A stretch of DNA of 64,000 nt from Mytilus californianus (lineage: Eukaryota > Mollusca > Bivalvia > Mytilida > Mytilidae): assembly GCF_021869535.1 (NCBI RefSeq), contig NW_026262679.1, forward strand, positions 44,128,426-44,192,425, written 5' to 3'. The position numbers and the translations under genes were made by a program. Every line of letters starts with the position of its first letter. Within the stretch, counting starts at the first letter, position 1. Below the pieces are notes generated by a model, which was not told the DNA's origin, searched no databases, and saw only the letters and a list, made by a program, of their open reading frames with translations. Positions 59,659 through 64,000 of this stretch are shown here, piece by piece.

Positions 59659-59662
59659 TTAA

Positions 59663-60229
59663 AGGGTATCATTAAACAAACTTTACCTGATCGTTGTATT
59701 CAGCATTGGTTTTCGCAGATAGATATCACATTGTGAGGTGAGTTTTACTCTTTATTTACAAGACTTTATTTGTTACATATAAATCTTCTCAATTGAAATT
59801 GAATGAGGGGGATAGAGAATTAATTAAACTAAATAAATAGATACTTTAATGGAAAATATCAGGTATTCAGAAGGAAAAGAAAATTTGTCATTTGTGAAAA
59901 ATAACTTGGGGAAACAAATGATCACAAATAGCAGTATTTATTTGTATGTAACTATCCTAATATTAAAGAATTACGGGGAAAAGATGTACCAACTTACTAT
60001 ACCAATAATACCAGCTATATCAAAAATGAAGGAATGTTATGTATTTGCAATGTTACATTGTATAAAAAAATCATATGAACTTATAAAGAAAAAATGAAAT
60101 ATTTCTTACTAATTAATCAGTCTTGAAATGGTTTTCAAGATACATAATTTGCTTACATGTATTATTTATACATATAAATCTCAACAAATTTACGTTGGTA
60201 TGAAATGATTCGAAAAATAAGTTATGATA
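59663..60229. other. AT-rich spacer with one unassigned open frame
   Basis: A plus-strand frame of 82 codons (59849-60097; MENIRYSEGKENLSF...) has no splice context, no homologue I recognise and Lys/Ile-rich composition expected from AT-rich DNA. Confidence 0.5.
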
Positions 60230-60264
60230 AGGCCACGTTTTGTCCACTTGGAAAAGGATTATGC

Positions 60265-60450
60265 ATCTATCGCCACCCGGGTTTTGGTGGGGTTCGTGTT
60301 GCTCAGTCTTTAGTTTTTGATGTTGTGTTTTGTAAACTGTTTTTTTGTCTTTTGGTTGGTTTTCATTTTTTTTTTGCTATGGCATTGTCAGTTCGCTTTC
60401 GACTTATGAGTTTTGATGTCGCTTTTGTATCTTTCGCCTATCTCTTATAA
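60265..60450 (+). repeat. Retroelement 3'-tail repeat (family B)
   Basis: 'gggttttggtggggttcgtg', 'gttgtgttttgtaaactgtt' and 'ttcgacttatgagttttgat'. A clear family member. Confidence 0.8.
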
Positions 60451-61282
60451 AAAATCTCCTTGAAATGTTCACAAGAAATTAATCGGTTAGAAATCAGTAT
60501 TAACTTATAATTTTGAATCGTGTCTAGAATATTTGCTTTTGGGCTTCAAACATCTTTTTTTGAGTGCATGCATAACTAATACGACAAACAAAATATTCTC
60601 ACTTTGTGATCCTGTCACTAATTTTAAGATGTGAGCCAAAAGCTTACCCCAAAAGATATTTTGCAACAAGATGACCTAAAAAAAGATGTTTATGTTAGTA
60701 AAATATTTGTTTGGGTACGGCGGGGACTAATATTATTTTTTTCCCAAAAGAGAGTGCCAAATGTGCATTTACGGTCAAATATCTATTTCAACATGTTCAT
60801 GAAATTGCAGGGGTGTCATAATTGACATTTGGTGCAAAATTGTCCAGATTATATCATCTTATTCATTAATAAAGGAAACTAACATAATTTTGAAGGAATC
60901 GGATTTTTTTTTATTCCCCAATTTCAAGCGCTTATCACACCTATTCCTTTAACATACAAGAATCATTGATTTTTTTGAATTAAAAATAAAAATATAATAT
61001 TCATTGAAATTCTTGAGGCTTCTGCAACAATACACAAACCGAACAACCTGAAAATATAATTGTGTCCCTCTAAAACTATTTATTTCTAGCATTTTAGTAT
61101 TTATTTAAAAAGATACATAAACTGGATATCAGGAATTAAAAACAATATTGGACAGTACAATACCAACCACTAATAACTGACTTCTCCAAAAAAATATATA
61201 TAGACGTACACAAATTTTATTTTTACATTACGGTACTATTATAGAAATTGATTTCTTCATAACAGGCCAATAACTACTTAAA

Positions 61283-61295
61283 GGGGGGGGGGGGG
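61283..61295. repeat. Poly-G run, 13 bases
   Basis: An uninterrupted G13 in an AT-rich context. Confidence 0.95.
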
Positions 61296-62460
61296 TTGAT
61301 GTTGTTATTTTGATTATTATTATTTAAAGTTTGCTCACTCGCTACGACAAGGCATGTTATCAAATCATAATTTTAAAGGTTAATTAATAAAAAAAAAAAC
61401 GTTATGAAACGCATCAAGTTGAAAAGCTAAGTTCTTACCTTATATATTATCGTTCATGTCAGTGACCGTAGACTTAAAGAGTCGAAACCATATATACATG
61501 TTTACTGAGGAAATGTAACATCTTTCTTGGTGTTTTCCGCCATTTTGTACATGTTATAATTAGCAATGGCCATTAAAACTATATTGGTTGCACAAAATAT
61601 AACAATTGACTTGTGTTAAATTTATGTGTTACATGATTGTCGAACATTACATTGTCAAATTTTCGTATCTTAAGAGAAATTATTTATTTGTAAAAAAATG
61701 TGATGTCATATGTTTTCTGTCATGTCAAACTTCATAAAAATCATATTATGATACACTAAGCATAATAACATAACTGTGTACACAAACAACTTGTTTCGTT
61801 TTCGACTACTCCTTTCTTTCCAAAGGAAACACTAACTTTGACGGGTTTAATACAGAGGTTATTAATGATTTTCTTTTTATTAAACTCAAACTGGCATAAA
61901 ATAATAAAAAGGATGTGCAATATGTAACGGTGAAATTCAAACGTTACTACAACAATAAATGAACAGTATCGTTAAAATTATGATGAAAATTGTCAACAAT
62001 AATTTTGGCTGATATGCATGAATACCCAGTTTATAAACTGAAATGTAATTAAAACATCCTTTATGCATCAAGGCGATGGCTACTGGTCGGGTATGTTACA
62101 TTTGTTGTCACAGAGTATAACAGTCTATAAAATCTCTCAGTTCCAACATACCGACTACTATTCTGCGAGACCCAATCCACTAGCATTAGATTTTATTTTG
62201 GATTCTACGACACTTGACATGTTATTTTCTAATTTTGTAATTATCTACGTTATGCAATGCCAACTTTGGCACTGTTATTTCAAACGTGTCCCCCTGTAAC
62301 GTTTATCTGGAATGCAATTGAATTAAAAATTTAACTGGAACATTTGTGATGCCTAGCAATAGCAAATAAATGAATGCCAATAAGTACATGCTATTGCATA
62401 TGAACGCAGACAGTCACCAAATTCAATATACATACAGGTATACAAACAATAATGTTAGTT

Positions 62461-62600
62461 ATATAAATAAGGAGATCTCGTATGATTACAAATGAGACCA
62501 CTCTCTACCAATGAACAAAAGACAATGGTGTAAACAACTATAGGTCAACGTACGGCTTTCGACAATTCAAGAGAAACCTAGCATCATGTTTTAAGCTACA
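62461..62600 (+). repeat. Dispersed repeat (family A)
   Basis: 'aggagatctcgtatgattac', 'gagaccactctctaccaatg' and 'actataggtcaacgtacggc' match the longer copy at 57,548. Confidence 0.75.
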
Positions 62601-64000
62601 ATGTCAATAAATAATGAGTAGCAACAATAGTATACGGATGTACAAAACTTGTAATTCAATATTAAATATCCAGACAAGATTTTGAAAAGCCTCGAGAGAA
62701 TCGTTCATTCATTTAAACTTCAAATGGAGCAGAACCGGATACGTCGACAGGGTGGATGTCTCTTGCTATGTCTGCATCAACTGTCATGTGAAATCAAACT
62801 CGGTTAAAATGTCATGATAGAGAATAGGACTCATTAGGTAAAAGAAGAGGTATGATATGAGCCATTATGTGGCCCCTGAAATTGCAAAAATAGTAAACTT
62901 GTTTCATATGACTTTAAATATCAATGACAAGATATAAAAATAAAGCTATTTTAAAAGTTTTTGCATAATATAAATGTAAGAATTGTGAAGCCCTAATGCC
63001 AATCTGTAAGACAAAGCGCTGTTTCCTTGATTTTGTGTGTGTGTTTTTTTTTCTGTGCATGTACTGATTTTGTGTCATGGATGGATACCCAATATCCTTT
63101 GTTTTTCTAAAAAATTGAAACCTATAAATACTGATATACGACAGTTTCGAAATCAAAGGGCATAAAAGGACATTCTCCTTTATGTCATATGAAACGAGCT
63201 TCTTGTAATTATAATGTTACAGAAATTATTGAACCAATGCATGCATATATACTAAACTACGTCCTCTGTGCACGTTTTTTACATTTATTACGAATCTGTA
63301 ACTTATTATCGACAAATAATATTTTATTCAGTGATTGCTGATCGAACGCTAACTAATTTTCGAGTTTGTTGCAGAAGTTTACCAGGTTGTGACATTGATT
63401 AACAATCAAAACAGAATCATGGAGCACGTGAAAAATAAATGAATTGATAGAGCGATATATATGTTTTTTTTTGTTTTTTTTTCCATGCGTTCCCATTTGT
63501 TAACTTTTCAATAATAGTTGTTAAATGATTTGGTGTATTTAATTTATTCTTGAAGATTCAATAATTACTAGTTACCTTACAGTGCACATTATTTACTGTG
63601 TAACATTCCTTCATCGCGTACGGGAAGACAATAATTCAATAATGTGCATTTCTGAAGATTTTGATAAGATAAAGGATTTTTTTTATACATGAAATTCCAC
63701 GTATACTTGTTTTATAGTAAAACTTCAAGTACTATATAAAACATATTCAATTTTTTTTTAGATTTGATTTTTTAGATTTATATGACTTTAACATAGCAGA
63801 CGACTATATTTTGGTATTATTAGATCTACGACCACAAATCATGTATCTCGTGAATAAACACATATAAACCTCGTATTGGGCAACTAACTTGTGATAATTA
63901 TAGATAAATACTAAATGAGATCTTGGAAATTTACATTAAATTTGTATAGATTTATTTTTATAATTTATGGGAAAACTATTTGTCTCGCACGTTTCGTCGA

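Larger units (their letters stand above)
60451..64000. other. Gene-free right end of the window
   Basis: AT-rich sequence with a poly-G run and a family A repeat (62,461-62,600). No exon with paired splice sites or an RNA gene could be supported on either strand. Confidence 0.55.

Noticed and set aside
59849..60097. 82-codon plus-strand frame (MENIRYSEGKENLSF...)
   Set aside because: No recognised family, splice context or poly(A) logic; kept only as a note because it cannot be fully excluded.
1..64000. tRNA, rRNA or other structured RNA genes
   Set aside because: No cloverleaf with A/B boxes or rRNA core sequence was recognised by eye on either strand; a covariance-model scan would be decisive.

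Overview
The window looks like nuclear DNA of a marine bivalve, most likely a mussel (Mytilidae). It is AT-rich, its genes are split by consensus GT..AG introns, and it is crowded with dispersed repeats I recognise as typical of mussel and other mollusc genomes. No gene is prokaryotic and no bacterial operon is present. The species assignment rests on repeat families recalled from memory, not on a search.

Layout. Positions 1-16,098 are a tandem array of a 1,296-bp satellite: 12 full copies and one truncated copy, almost identical. Positions 16,099-20,900 are gene-free and made of decayed repeats and inverted repeats. From 20,936 to 25,587 on the plus strand lies a five-exon gene for a 169-residue protein with four membrane spans. 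It also has an apparent alternative 3' end after exon 3. From 42,648 down to 28,030 on the minus strand lies a kyphoscoliosis-peptidase-like (KY) gene of about nine coding exons and about 1,045 residues. It carries a transglutaminase-like fold that appears to have lost its catalytic triad, then KY beta modules, a region resembling the dynein stalk/microtubule-binding domain, and a Ser/Pro/Lys-rich tail. There are up to three alternative first exons, two of them starting Met-Gly. Its introns hold a 2.1-kb minisatellite and several foldback elements. Positions 43,620-50,490 are intergenic repeats, including retroelement fragments and a tandem repeat with hammerhead-ribozyme-like cores. From 58,018 down to 50,681 on the minus strand lies a three-exon gene for a secreted, low-complexity Asn/Pro/Gly/Ile/Gln-rich protein of about 510 residues. 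From 58,020 to the end I see only repeats and AT-rich DNA.

The three genes show no evident functional relation. The first two converge tail to tail, with poly(A) signals about 2.2 kb apart. The two minus-strand genes each have a TTAA-flanked piggyBac-type MITE of the same family upstream of their first exon. All exon structures were built by hand from splice signals, reading phase and protein character; no transcript or homology search was available.
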